Source: Sialis fuliginosa
Taxonomy: Eukaryota > Arthropoda > Insecta > Megaloptera > Sialidae
DNA length: 64,000 nucleotides
Assembly (NCBI GenBank): GCA_961205875.1
Contig: OY540810.1
Location: 28,396,001 to 28,460,000, forward strand
Reading direction: 5' to 3'
Of this stretch, positions 1-11,265 are shown piece after piece. The notes under the pieces were generated by a model. The model did not search any database. It was not told the DNA's origin and was given only the letters and a program-made list of their open reading frames with translations. How positions within the stretch are numbered: the stretch's first letter is position 1; the number at the start of each line of letters is the position of its first letter. The position numbers were made by a program, and so were the translations under genes.

Positions 1-330
1 ATTATAATTATTACATCCAAGTCGCTGCGGTAAATGTAATACGCCACCTCTATTTTCATTTGCAATTAAAATATTTAGAAACTAATTTTAAAAAAAATGT
101 GTACCTACATGTTGCCGTAGCTAGTTTAATAGGTCAATTTACCCCAGCAAAAAGGAATATTTTAAATCTATGTAGTAAAATTAGTTATAGAATAAACAAT
201 ATTAGCAATGCGATTTGCATTTACTCCATTTCATCCTACAAAGATTTTTTTTTTAAATAATTGAAAAAAATTCAAATTGAAATAATATTTAAAATTAATT
301 TTTTCATACGATGGACTTTTATTCTTTTAG

Positions 331-3300
331 GATCCAGAACTCATAAAATGTATTTTGGTCAAAGATTTCAACCATTTCATTGACAGAGGTATTGATATAG
401 ACACCAAAAAGGAACCCCGTATTGAGAGTTTGTTTGTCGTGAAGGGGGAAACATGGAAACATCTGAGGACGAAACTGTCGCCGACTTTTACTTCGGGAAA
501 AATAAAAAACATGTTCTCAACAATCAGAGATTGTGGTGTGGAGCTGCAGAAGGCTTTACAGCCCTTAGCCGATGATAACGCCGATATCGAGGTAAAAAAT
601 ATAACGTTGAAAATCGATTTACAATTATTCTATTCTTCTCTAAAAAAAAATACTTTTTTGTAAATCAAATTTCCATTATACTGACATTTTTCTTAAGTTT
701 TCTGTGAGTATAATTTGTCAAAGTTAGTTCTATTCTGTCTAAAGTAAGAAACAATCAGACTGATCGAAACAAAGTTTTCGTTTTGATCACATAATAATAA
801 ATATAGTTTTCACAATGGTGTAAAACAACAAATAAATATAGTCCTTTTTAACCCTTTCACTTCGAAAAAATTTAAAAAAAAAATTCGGCGCCCCTCCCAC
901 CATGTATGAGTGATGACCTTTTTTATCATCCCCTTTCAGCTGAATTTTTTGCCACCCTAGACCTTGCACCCCTAGCGGGAACCGGTTTCACCAACCCATA
1001 GCTACACCACTGATGTGAGCTAAAATTGTAATATCAAATACATTATTTATTTAACAGTAAATTTTTTTAGAAAAATCTATTACCTACTACATGGTTCGAA
1101 ATGGAGAAGTAACTTCTTTCTTTAAAATATACATATTTCTTGTCTCTTGTATATTTATATTTGTTATTTATATAGAAAAATATAGTTTCTTTGGGAATTA
1201 TTTATTACCTCAACCAGCTATACCCTAAGCTGAAAAACAGCACTGATTATATCAAATAGTTTACAAGTAGACCCACTCTTTCTATTTGTATTACCAAATT
1301 ATTTTTGTTAAATATGTTATTACAGATCAAAGATTTTGTGGCACGATACACAACCGACATAATATCATCTGTCGCATTCGGGATAGAGACAAAATCCGTC
1401 CACAATCCCGATTCGGAGTTCAGAGAGTTTAGTAAAAGAGTGTTAAACGTTACCCGATACAAATCTATAGTCCAGGGTCTTCTGTTCCTTGCACCTTCTG
1501 TAGTTAAGTTTTTAAGGTTGAAATACATTGATTACTCTACTTTGAATTTCTTTTCAAATGCTTTGTCAGAAACGGTCCATTATAGGGAAAAAAATGAAAT
1601 AGTAAGAAACGACTTCTTACAGTTGTTGATTGAACTGAAGAATAAAGGACATATCGATTCCGAAGAAGAGAATTCCATTAAGAAAGGTATTTATATTATT
1701 GTAATATGTGATCTATTCTAGTGTTTCCAGAATTTTGTGGATAAAGTTTAAAAGCAAATGTTTTTTCATAAAACATATTGATTCTGACATCTCTATTTGA
1801 TGTGCTAATGAAACAAGTAGGTAGTTTATACTTGCAATATTCTGAAACACAATAAAATCAACAATTATGTCCGGTATCATAAAGGACCTAACAAATTTGT
1901 TAGCTAGCAAGCACTTTCAACTGAGATATCAAACTTATATGACAGTTCTTTTGGAGTTTGTTGATGACTTTGACAAGTTTCGCGCACGCGTTGTAGATAA
2001 ATAAAAATGGTATTAAAACAGTGGTGATGTTATGAAAATTATTTTGTACGGTCAAAGATGTCAACTGTGTTACAATTAGTTGAAGTGTCACTGCTCTAAA
2101 TTCCATAACTAATCCATAGATACTAGTACAGAATTAATACCCCATTTGAAAGTAATTGCTAGCTAACAAATTTTGTTAGCTCCTTTATAATACCGGACAT
2201 TAGCAATTCTATTTTATATATGTATATGTATATTATTGTATATAGCAGACATAAAGACAGAAGATTACTTAACAATGTACCAGTTGATAGCTCAGTGCTA
2301 CTTATTCTTCATTGCTGGGTTTGAGACGTCTTCTTCAGCTATGTCTTTCTGTTTATATGAGCTAGCTATAAATCCAGAAATTCAAGTAAAACTTCACCAT
2401 GAGATTGATCAAGTTTTATTAAAACATGAAGAAAAAATAACGTATGATTCTATAAATGATATGGAATATTTGGACAATGTTTTATCAGGTAAACTTAATA
2501 TTATATATGTAGCTATTAATTAATAATTTATTAGGATAGGTACTATTTTAATTTTACCAACTACCAATGGTTTAGACTCGAGTGGAATGTTATAGTTCTG
2601 AGCCCCAAAAATTGTTTGAAGAGTAAAAAAAAGGTCTTCAATGTATTTAAACAAAAATTAAGAATGTTTACATTTGCCACACTAATTTACCTTGCCACCC
2701 GAGGCTCCCTTTAGCATCTGGAGTCGACACCCCCCTTCATAGTCTGTATACAATATTTTTTGTCTAAAATACATACTATTTTGTGTTAAATTTCGCGTTA
2801 AATGAAACTTACATATGCGCCGATCAAAATTATTTTATTATGTAAAATGTACCTAATGTCAATAATTTTAGTTTTAAAGTAATTTTCAATGTTTCATTCA
2901 TTTAATTGACGAAAATTTGTGAAGCGTTTCTGTATTTGGAAATTTTATTTCCTATAAGACCATAGACATAAAGCATGGACCGCGTATTCTGTATTAACAT
3001 AATGGTGTAACATTTCTTCAAAACAGTGAGAGAGATGTGGTGGCGTTTGGAATATATTCATCTATTTAGTTACACTCCTGTTTAATTAAGAACAAATATA
3101 TCCCAAATCATTTTCTATCTCTTTCTTTTGACACAACTCTGTTTTCGAGTCAGTTGTGTGATCCATTCTCTATAATGTCCGATATTATAAAGAAGCTAGC
3201 CAGTAATAGGGTGACCAGGTCTCAGGTTTTGACCTGGAGTCTCAGGGTTTGCATGCTGGTTCTCCGGGCTCAGGGTTTCGGTGCAATTTCTCTGGGTTTT

Positions 3301-6300
3301 GCAAAAAATAATGACAACTAAAAAAAATAGAGCAGAAGGCGCAAAAGTGCAGATTAGTGTAATAAATTTTATGAAAATAGAAATAAAAAGAATAAAATAA
3401 AAATAAAAAGGAAAAAATAAAATAAAAAAAGAGGTGTTTATTTTCATGTCAGGGTTTACAAGAACTAAAATCTGGTCACCCTAGCCAGCAAGCACTTTGA
3501 AATAAGGTTTCTAACCTATCTGATAGTTCTCCCTTAGTTTCATGAAATGTTTGACAATTTTCGCGGACACGTGGTATGTAAACACCAACAATATTAAAAC
3601 AGCGGCGATATTATGAAAATTATTTTGTACGGTCAGAGTCGCCAACTGTGTTACGAGTACAATACGTTGAAGAATTACTGCTCTAAATTTCATAGTTAAT
3701 CCAACTTTACTAGCTCCTTTATAATACCGGACATAAGACTAATTTTTTGTCGATTGTTTGCAAATTGATTTTGGCTTCTACTTACCACGGTTGCTTAAAG
3801 CAAAATTATATATGATAATTTTTTACCTTATAAAATTGATCATAACTGTAATTGTTTTTTAGAATTGACGTAATAACTTATTAACAATGTATTTTATGAT
3901 TTTCAGAAACACTGAGGAAGTATCCTGTACTAGACATTATGATAAAGGTCTGTACAAAAAAATACCAAATACCAGATACGGGCATAAAATTAGAAGAAGG
4001 AACATATGTGATAATACCTACAAAAGCCTTACATACAGATCCAAAACATTTCCCAAATCCACACAAATTTGATCCTGATAGGTTCCTTCCCGAAAATAAG
4101 AAATGGAATCCATACAGCTATTTACCATTTAGTAAAGGTCCCAGAAATTGTATAGGTAATTTAAAAAAATACTAGTAATGGACTAGTGTCACTTAAGTAA
4201 TTTTAGATCAGAGTTGGTTCCAAAAATATTGAACTTTAAAATAATACTAATAAAAATGTTTTAGTTACTATTTTGCAATATTTTTTTATAATTATTTTGG
4301 CTAGTGAGAATTCAATAAAGTGTGATCAAATAAATAAATAAAATAAATATTAATAATAAATAACGATAAAATATATGGAGATGTTTCGTGTGTAGCAGAT
4401 CAGAACTAAGGCCAAAATTGTGTGGATAAAGCATTGGAATCTTAGAGAACGGTGTCCGTCACCGCTACGACTTTACTAAATCTATTATATGCGATTCCAA
4501 TACAAGTGGCACTTTACAATCCGTCATAACGCAACGGCGTTTCTAAAAAAAAAACGCGTTCCTGGCACCTTAGAGAAACGGATGACACGACGTCGCTCAT
4601 TCAAAGCTGTACAAATCAATTAGACTGTGACTTTACAAAAAACGGTGACCTCCGAATCCGAAAGATTTGATTTTATGTAAATTTTTTGCACTCGATAACC
4701 TGTCGTAATTATTCAATACACAATTCATTATACATTTTTAGATTAGTAACTAATAACTAATATCACAATACAATTATTTTTATTATTTACATATTTAATT
4801 TTATTAGAAAAGAGTAATTATACACAACAAATACATGCCTTAGTTTATTACCTATACCATTTATTTAATTTAAATTGTTGATTTAATTATATCGATCAAC
4901 ATTACTACAAACTTCGATTTTTCTATTCAATATTTTATTTAAAAAAATATTAATTTTAAATTCTTATATACCTACCTAATAAAACCATTGTAACACGCAA
5001 AAGTACAAAATCTTTACAGCTGATTCAACTGTGTTGCGTGTATGTTGTATTGTGATCATATATACCAAATATACCTATATAGTCAACCGAGAGAGAAGTT
5101 CAGATACAACACTCTATAGTGCAGACGTGGTGCAGACAATCTTTTCTCACTCGCACAGAAATAGTCGCGCGCGCGTCTTTCTGTGCATACTCGTGTTAAC
5201 CATTCCATGCCAAAACATTACGAGCATATTTTCTGATTAATAAGTTCTTTTTTTCTGATTAATAAGGCGAATTGAAATATATATATATATAATTGTGATA
5301 GTCGTTCTTTTTTATTTTAATTAAATCTGAAATTAACAATTAATCAATTGTTAATTGTGATAATTCGCAATTACAAATAACTATATTATTAATCGTTAGT
5401 TTTAAATAAGAAATGCAGTTTATTTGTTAATTTTTATTTGTTTTTACGATTGAATGCCCAACTCTGATATGTATGATGTACTCGTATGTATGTATATGAT
5501 GTGTATAATACATATATGTACAAAAATACCGATATGTTCGAAGCTTGATACGTTATTTTGAAATTTTATATAATTGTACTGTGAATTTCACATTTTAAAA
5601 ATTACAAGTGCGACCATTATGTAAAATAATATTTAACCTTGTACATAAAGCTTACATTGCAAATTAACATTAACAGAACTAGATTTATTAGAAAATAGAT
5701 TAATTCGAAATAAAATATATGTACAATTGTAATTTAATAAAAAATCTAGCCTGTATAAAACATTACATCGTTTATATTCAATTTTTAAGTCATATTTAAT
5801 AAAAAGTAAACTAAGAACGTCGAAATATAAATTATATACTATACTTTGTTTTTAATTAATTGTTTTTTCAAACAATATAAATAATAATATGAATAATAAT
5901 TACAAGCCAAATCATGGAAACACGAAATAAATTTTTTCTGTATTATTTATTTGGTGCACTACATGTATTATTTATTTGGTCGACACTCACGTACTGCCAG
6001 CCGGGTTTGTTTATAAAAATTCACAATAGATATTTTTCTCAAGGCAAAAAAAAACTGTGGCGGACTCCGTCGAAACGGTGACGGATTCCGCTACCGTCCG
6101 TAGTTTCTAAGATTCCAATGCTTAAAAATTATTATTTTTGAGCTTAGATTGTACAGCTTGGGGAGAGGTTTCGAATGTTCATACGCGTATTTTTTATTAT
6201 TCGTTATAGGAAGGGACGGGGGGGATATTTGGACTAAAATAGATTAAATTTTGTATAATAATCTATTTTCAAGTAATAAAAAACCGCTTAAGTTACATAT

Positions 6301-7001
6301 GTATTGATTGATTAGGAACAATTCTAAAATTTTAATTTGCAATTTTTGATAATTTTATGTATATTTTGATTTTTGTATTTTCCTTCTAAAGGATCAACAT
6401 TCAGAAAAATTTGCAAATTATTAAAAGTGTTTAGAATCAGCCAAAAAATACGAAAAAAAAACATTTTTAGATTTTTTGTGACATTTTTTAGTTTCTTGGT
6501 TCAACAGTTTTTTTTTTAATTAAAAAAATTAATGAAAAATTATAAAAATATTTTTTTAATATTCTTTAACTGCTTCTAAGCACTTTTTACAATTTGCTAT
6601 TTTTTATGTTTGAATCATTTTGTGCGATTTTTTATTACTTTAAAAAACGCCCACCGGTATTGAAAACTCTCACCCTAAGCTACAATTTAAACCCCAAAAA
6701 TAATAACTCTTATCCACACAATTTTTGCCCCTATGTCCAATACTAGTTTTCTTATTTATATATATTTTTAAACATTGTTTGAAAAATATTAGACTAACAA
6801 ATATAATCTTAATATTTTATTGTTTCAGGAGCAAGAATGGGAAAAATACAAACAAAAGTCGGATTAATATCAATTCTACAAAAGTACACTGTCAGTGTAT
6901 GTTCAAAAACACAAATTCCATTATTATTTTCCAAACAACATATTATATTAACAACTGAAAAGGAAATAATACTGAAACTCATAAACAGAACAAATAAATA
7001 A
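331..7001 (+). CDS. Cytochrome P450, CYP6-like (5' end outside window)
   Basis: Microsomal haem monooxygenase of the insect CYP3 clan; best match by eye is CYP6. Exons: 331-591, 1326-1686, 2249-2488, 3907-4155, 6829-7001. All junctions are GT-AG and the phases join in one frame, giving about 414 residues. The N-terminal exon with the membrane anchor (about 80-90 residues) is missing and probably lies left of base 1. Motifs seen: helix C WKHLR, I-helix AGFETS (canonical acid-alcohol pair), ExxR as ETLR, FDPDRF, and haem loop FSKGPRNCIG with the Cys ligand, split by the last intron. The last exon (ARMGKIQTKVG...) ends with TAA at 6999-7001. Intron 4 is enlarged by a 1.7 kb transposon and introns 2 and 3 by MITEs. 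The frame is open throughout, so it looks functional. Substrate cannot be told from sequence. Confidence 0.88.
820..1015. repeat. Dispersed repeat fragment related to 25495-25765
   Basis: A GC-richer patch inside intron 1 of the CYP6-like gene. It contains the string ACCGGTTTCACCAACC followed by TACACCACTG, closely matching the right half of the repeat at 25495-25765. Probably a remnant of an old dispersed element; no terminal duplication found. Confidence 0.45.
1868..2199. mobile_element. TGTCCGG MITE, copy 1 (Harbinger-like)
   Basis: 332 bp non-autonomous element in intron 2 of the CYP6-like gene. It has terminal inverted repeats starting TGTCCGGTATCATAAAGGA and ending ...TATAATACCGGACA, flanked by the 3-bp target duplication TTA. 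Exactly the same length as the copy at 55166-55497. A TTA/TAA target suggests PIF/Harbinger; no coding capacity. Confidence 0.85.
3176..3733. mobile_element. TGTCCGG MITE, copy 2, split by a nested insert
   Basis: Same family as 1868-2199, with TAA target duplication on both sides, in intron 3 of the CYP6-like gene. It is interrupted by a second transposon at 3207-3483. Without the insert and its duplicated target the element is about 273 bp, so it is also internally shortened. Confidence 0.8.
3207..3483. mobile_element. hAT-like MITE nested in the TGTCCGG MITE
   Basis: 277 bp with terminal inverted repeats TAGGGTGACCAG / CTGGTCACCCTA. It is flanked by 8-bp target duplications that differ at one base (GCCAGTAA and GCCAGCAA), as expected for an aged hAT insertion. 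The interior is A-rich with no coding capacity. Confidence 0.75.
4430..6122. mobile_element. 1.69 kb AGCATTGGAATC transposon (Harbinger-like TSD)
   Basis: Occupies most of intron 4 of the CYP6-like gene. The ends are AGCATTGGAATCTTAGA and its inverse, flanked by TAA on both sides (4427-4429 and 6123-6125). Subterminal blocks around CCGTCACCGCT and AATCTATTATATG relate it to the short palindromic elements at 16877-17055 and 30797-30963. Open frames inside (for example 5031-5240) show no recognisable protein. Confidence 0.7.
6993..6998 (+). terminator. Polyadenylation signal of the CYP6-like gene
   Basis: AATAAA overlaps the stop codon of the CYP6-like gene, with a second A-rich AATAAAA-type run directly after it. 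Cleavage would be expected 10-30 nt downstream. Confidence 0.4.
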
Positions 7002-7436
7002 AATCAATTATTTTCAATATAAAATTAATACATTTTAATGTATAGTAATAGTTATACATATTGTATAATATAGTAACAAAAATTCACAACAATTATATTT
7101 AAAACAATATAATTACTTTCATTATATACTCATATACAGTAAACTCTAAATATACAGGCACAAATAACTTAAAAAAATTCGTTAATGTAGACTTGCAGTT
7201 TAAAATATTTATCTTAAGCTGTAAATATAATTTTAAGTCGTATACAGAATTTACTGTGTGTATAAAATATTATGAACCATTTCATTTAGTAATAAAGCCT
7301 ACGTAGCCTAAATATTATATTTTACAGTGTAGATTACTTGTATATTACATTATGTAACAAGCATAATGTATAATATATGATATTGTAACGTTATGAACAG
7401 TGACGTAAAAAAATTCTAATAAACATATTTTTAAAC

Positions 7437-7871
7437 CTAAACCTCAGCCTCATTTAATAACATATTAGGAATACCTTCGGATATAGGAAACACTCTGCCT
7501 GTTTCTGGACAAACTAATTCACCAGTTACTACATCTATTTCTAATAACACATGATGTGCCTTCTTTAAGAATTCTCCGTTGTTTTCGTAATCGTCTGCTA
7601 CTTTATCAGGTAATCCTTCGTTATGGCCAATACTTTCTGCAGCAGTGTATAAAACACTCCAATCAAGTTTTGGTATGATTTTCGATATAAAATCTGGATT
7701 ATAGTTTACTTCCACAAGGTTTACTTCTTTCGCCTACAAAATACATACAATTATTTTGAATATGTCTAGCATAACCTCAAATGTATTATTTACCGTGATT
7801 GCAAGTGGATATCCAACTGTTACTCCTTTAAGACATTGTGATGTAAGCATATTATGAGTTATCAGCTTCAT
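7437..7871 (-). CDS. Trmt112: TRMT112, methyltransferase activator subunit
   Basis: Small zinc-ribbon-type protein that binds and stabilises several methyltransferases acting on tRNA, rRNA and release factors (TRM11, ALKBH8, BUD23 and HEMK2 orthologs). Two exons: 7794-7871 (ATG at 7871) and 7437-7733 (TAG at 7437-7439), joined in phase 0, give 124 residues, matching the usual ~125. The start MKLITHNMLTS and the C-terminal block with CPETGRVFPISEGIPNMLL are diagnostic of the Trm112 family. As in other animals, the C-terminal half keeps the CPxxG signature but not a full four-cysteine zinc site. It is divergently arranged with the zinc-finger gene at 8077. No in-frame defects. Confidence 0.95.
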
Positions 7872-8076
7872 TTTTGAAGTATTATGAGAATAAATGAATA
7901 TAATTTAGTAATATGAGATCTAAAAAACAGATACTTGAGATCCAGCACGTTTTTATATGTCAAAAAACAATAATGTCAAAAATTGGTAGCATAAAAATCA
8001 TAGACAAAAATTACATTTTGAGGTTAAGTTATAATTGAAAATAATTTTTGTGCACTTATCAACTTTTATAAATAAA
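7872..8076. promoter_or_regulatory. Bidirectional promoter region, TRMT112 / zinc-finger gene
   Basis: Only 205 bp separate the two divergent start codons, so both transcripts must initiate within or close to this AT-rich interval. No clear TATA box is placed for either gene. Inference from gene arrangement. Confidence 0.55.
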
Positions 8077-10182
8077 ATGGATAAAAATAATTTCATACAT
8101 ATTAACGATGGCTACAATAGTAGCTATACAAAACCAAATTGTTCACAAATCGAAGACCAAAATAATTATTTTTCTTACAGTAACACTGTTTACAACCAAA
8201 CTACATCTTTCTATATGTTCAACTCCCAGCCAATATACACAAATCAAAGTTGTTACCCAACTGCACCATCATTAGATGTTCCTCCCACAGACAAAAGTTG
8301 TAACGATACATCACACACTTGCTGCGGGACGCAGTTAGACAACAGTTACCGTAATGTAGAACCATGGCTATATGGTTCTAGTTACAATACTAAAAAATAC
8401 AACGATTTTCCTTCTTGTCAAAAACAAAGTATGCCGCAGATGCCTGTGTTTAATAAGTATTTAGTCGATAATTATAATACAAATAATTTTAATCCATGTA
8501 CAGAAGATAGAAACTATCAGAAAACTTATTCAAGCTGTCGAGTAATAAATGATTGCGATGGATTACAGAATATATGCAATAATGATATGTTCAATGATAT
8601 TTCGTATGTTGATTTGTATAAACTACCAAAAATCAGTTCAAAAACTACAAGTTGTGCTGAGAGTGATATAATTGTTGAAGAATCTGGCGATGATTCTTCA
8701 GATATTGATTGCGAACTCACACTGGCATGTATTATATGTCAAAAATCATCAACAACAGAAAGATTATCATATTTTCAAATTTCTGCATTGAAAACAAACA
8801 CTTCGCAGATCCCGATAATGGAAAAGTTAATTCAAGTTACTAAAATTAATTTTCCGAATTCAAAAGACGATCATATATGTATTTTATGTTTGAATCTTAT
8901 CAATGTAATTGACTCTTTAGAATCCGAATTAACTGAAATGAGAAAAAAGTTGTGTAATATGTGCCAAAAGCCTTGTGATATATCTTGTAATGATAATGTA
9001 ACTTCAAATGAAAGTATCACTTGCTTTGATAAAGAAAATGTAAAACAAAATGAAAGTGTTATCGATCATTTCACAGTTAAAGAAAATATCGAAAATAAAA
9101 TAACAGAAAAAGATACAGTAAATAATTCATATCTTTCTGATACACTAAATGATGAAAATGTAAAGCAAAAAGATCGTATTTGTAAAATATGCAATAAATA
9201 CTTCTCCCAAGCAGATATAGATAAACACAAGCAACTTCATGCTGATCAAATAAATTTCAAATGTACAATCTGTCACAGAAGTTTTACGATGAAACGGTTA
9301 TTGGATAATCACATGAAAAAACATAATGGTCAGAAAGATTTCCTTTGTGATCGCTGTGGCCAGACATATCTCAAACGCTACAGTTTAGAAATACATTTAC
9401 GTAGACACAACAAGCTTTATAGAGCATACTGCAAACTGTGTAAAAAAGGTTTTGTATGTGTATCATCATTAAAGGCTCATCAACAGTCTCACATTGACAT
9501 AAAACCTTTCACTTGTAAATATTGCAATAAAAGTTTCAAGACAAATCTGAATGAACATATAAAAGTATGTTCAGGTGATTTACCATTTTCTTGTGATAAA
9601 TGCAGTAAGAAATTTGTTAGCATAAATAAATTAAACAATCATGTATTGTTGATACATGAGAAAAATTATAAATTTCAATGTGAAACATGTATGAAAGGAT
9701 ATATTAAAGAATCAGAATATAAAGTTCATTTATTAACGCATTCGGATAAAAAATTATTCAATTGTGATATCTGCAATAGTTCATATAAAACAATTGGTAA
9801 TCTTAACCATCATAAGAAGACCCATCAACAATCTTTACCTTACAACTGTGAAGATTGCGGTAAAGGATTTAAAAGAAAAGAGAATTTTGAGGCTCATAAA
9901 AATAAACATATTGGGTTTACACCGTTTTTGTGTAATATATGTAATAAAAAATTTGCAGCACAAAAACATCTGAATGCACATTTAAAAATACATAATCGAA
10001 CTACAGAGAAGAAATCATGCACAATTTGTGGAAAACAATTAGTTCACAGTCTTGAGGAACATATGAAATTACATTCAGGTACTAGACCTTTCCAATGTGA
10101 TAAATGTTCAGCAAATTTTATTACCAAAAGTGCATTAAAGAAACATCTACTTCGAAAACATAATTCAATTCATGCTTTATAG
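8077..10182 (+). CDS. ZAD-type C2H2 zinc-finger protein (12 fingers)
   Basis: Probable DNA-binding transcription factor. Single exon of 701 residues. The ATG at 8077 (AAAATGG context) is chosen because the frame upstream of it has only a TTG start. Residues 1-210 are low-complexity and rich in Asn, Tyr and Ser. About residues 216-290 form a ZAD-like module with CIIC at 218-221 and CILC at 268-271. A Lys/Glu/Asn-rich linker follows. From about residue 368 to the end are 12 consecutive zinc fingers; the first has short C-to-H spacing, the fifth is C2HC-like, and the linkers are mostly non-TGEKP. The ZAD plus C2H2 layout is the large insect ZAD-ZNF class, in which ZAD mediates dimerisation. The target is unknown. 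Polyadenylation signal AATAAA at 10230-10235. Confidence 0.92.
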   Translation: MDKNNFIHINDGYNSSYTKPNCSQIEDQNNYFSYSNTVYNQTTSFYMFNSQPIYTNQSCYPTAPSLDVPPTDKSCNDTSHTCCGTQLDNSYRNVEPWLYGSSYNTKKYNDFPSCQKQSMPQMPVFNKYLVDNYNTNNFNPCTEDRNYQKTYSSCRVINDCDGLQNICNNDMFNDISYVDLYKLPKISSKTTSCAESDIIVEESGDDSSDIDCELTLACIICQKSSTTERLSYFQISALKTNTSQIPIMEKLIQVTKINFPNSKDDHICILCLNLINVIDSLESELTEMRKKLCNMCQKPCDISCNDNVTSNESITCFDKENVKQNESVIDHFTVKENIENKITEKDTVNNSYLSDTLNDENVKQKDRICKICNKYFSQADIDKHKQLHADQINFKCTICHRSFTMKRLLDNHMKKHNGQKDFLCDRCGQTYLKRYSLEIHLRRHNKLYRAYCKLCKKGFVCVSSLKAHQQSHIDIKPFTCKYCNKSFKTNLNEHIKVCSGDLPFSCDKCSKKFVSINKLNNHVLLIHEKNYKFQCETCMKGYIKESEYKVHLLTHSDKKLFNCDICNSSYKTIGNLNHHKKTHQQSLPYNCEDCGKGFKRKENFEAHKNKHIGFTPFLCNICNKKFAAQKHLNAHLKIHNRTTEKKSCTICGKQLVHSLEEHMKLHSGTRPFQCDKCSANFITKSALKKHLLRKHNSIHAL

Positions 10183-10229
10183 TTAATAAATTTGTTATTC
10201 ATTAATTAATTATATATTTTATATGAAAA

Positions 10230-10235
10230 AATAAA
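10230..10235 (+). terminator. Polyadenylation signal of the zinc-finger gene
   Basis: AATAAA 48 nt after the stop codon of the zinc-finger gene, in A/T-rich DNA. The next gene starts at 10581. Confidence 0.5.
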
Positions 10236-10580
10236 AACATCTTTAAAAATTGTTAATTTTAATTATTCTACCAAATATCAGTTTTCATTATTGATTTCAT
10301 GTACATATTACGAAAACTTTGTCGGTTATTGTTGCGATAACAATAAAATATTCCTGGAAATATGAATACCAAATATTGCTACCATTTTCATTTTTCCCTA
10401 CCATTTTACAGATCAGTTTTATGTTGGCATTGATGTGACGTATTTGGACACACGTCAGAAAATAAACTAGTGTCATTGAATATAATTAAATATTGCATTA
10501 TCATGTTCATTAGATTATAAATGATAAAGTATTAACTTAAATTGATTTACAAGATTATGTAAAGTACAAACAACCTAAAA

Positions 10581-11046
10581 ATGCCGTACGTAGCACCAGG
10601 TAATTAATAACTTGTACATACATTATTATTTTTAACAGAAGTATATTTATGTCAATGTTCTAATTATTTTTAGACGGAACGATCCATGAGCAAGCCCCAT
10701 GGGGAATTTCGAGGCTAGTAAATATATTTTGGGGTGCTATTGCCTTTGTAAAGATGTTGTAAGTATTTTGAAAAATAAAAAAATTTACATATTTTATCTC
10801 ACTAAATCGTCCACAGTTTCCAAACATTAATACCAGGATTAGCTGAATTAACTGATGGTAGTAGAAATTCACGGTCAGGAGGTCCAGGGGGTCCTGGATC
10901 AGGGCCAGGAACAGGGTAAGTGATTATTGTTTCAGATTATGTACAAACTATATAAAATGTTTTGTTATTTTAGACCAAGACGGCGATTCGGTGGTGTAAC
11001 AACGTTATCCGATTGTTCTATACCTGGAGGTGGATGAGCCCGTTAA
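10581..11046 (+). CDS. SelK: Selenoprotein K with in-frame UGA (Sec)
   Basis: ER-membrane selenoprotein linked in animals to ER-associated degradation and DHHC6 palmitoylation. Four coding exons: 10581-10599, 10674-10758, 10817-10915 and 10974-11046, all GT-AG and phase-consistent, 276 nt = 91 residues if UGA is read through. Family features in order: short lumenal N-terminus starting MPYVAPDG, the EQAPWGISRLVNIFWG block leading into one hydrophobic membrane segment (about 17-42), then a Gly/Pro/Arg-rich cytosolic tail. The tail ends GGG-UGA-GCC-CGT-TAA, that is GGG-Sec-Ala-Arg-stop, closely matching the GGGUGR end of animal SelK. Sec would be residue 89 (codon 11035-11037). A SECIS-like hairpin lies in the 3' UTR. 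The alternative, ending at UGA after 88 residues, leaves the conserved A-R-stop and the hairpin unexplained. Confidence 0.92.
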
Positions 11047-11198
11047 AGTCCCTCTAACAAGGGACTGTTCTTTGCCTGGTTGTAATGAATAACATATTTA
11101 ATACTCAAACACTTATAGAAACTTACAATTTAAAATAGATAAATTAAATAATATCCGGCAGTTATTCATTCAACACAAATAATTAAATAGGTTTTATG

Positions 11199-11265
11199 GA
11201 TTTATTCCGTGTATGATATTTAACCCGTAAACCGTAAAGGTGGGGTTGAATTGAAGAATAAAATC
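11199..11265 (+). promoter_or_regulatory. SECIS element (type II), SelK 3' UTR
   Basis: Hairpin read by eye. The 5' core UGAU (11214-11217, preceded by A) lies opposite the 3' core UGAA (11252-11255), giving the tandem sheared G-A/A-G quartet. Helix 2 is ATTTAACCC (11218-11226) with GGGTTGAAT (11243-11251): nine pairs, one G-U. A GTAA bulge (11227-11230) supplies the unpaired AA. A mini-stem ACC/GGT (11231-11233 / 11239-11241) closes on GTAAA, the type II form. Lower helix: GATTTATTC (11199-11207) with GAATAAAATC (11256-11265), one bulged A. It is 176 nt from the UGA codon, a workable distance. It should recruit SBP2 and eEFSec to recode UGA. Confidence 0.85.

Noticed and set aside
1..330. 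First exon of the CYP6-like gene in the window start
   Set aside because: No ATG followed by a membrane anchor and donor in the right phase was found; the 66-residue frame at 60-260 does not resemble a P450 N-terminus.
5031..5240. 69-residue frame as a gene
   Set aside because: Inside the 1.69 kb transposon, with no recognisable domain.
11035..11037. UGA as the ordinary stop codon of SelK
   Set aside because: The following Ala-Arg-stop matches the family C-terminus and a well-formed SECIS follows. Both would be coincidences if UGA were a plain stop.
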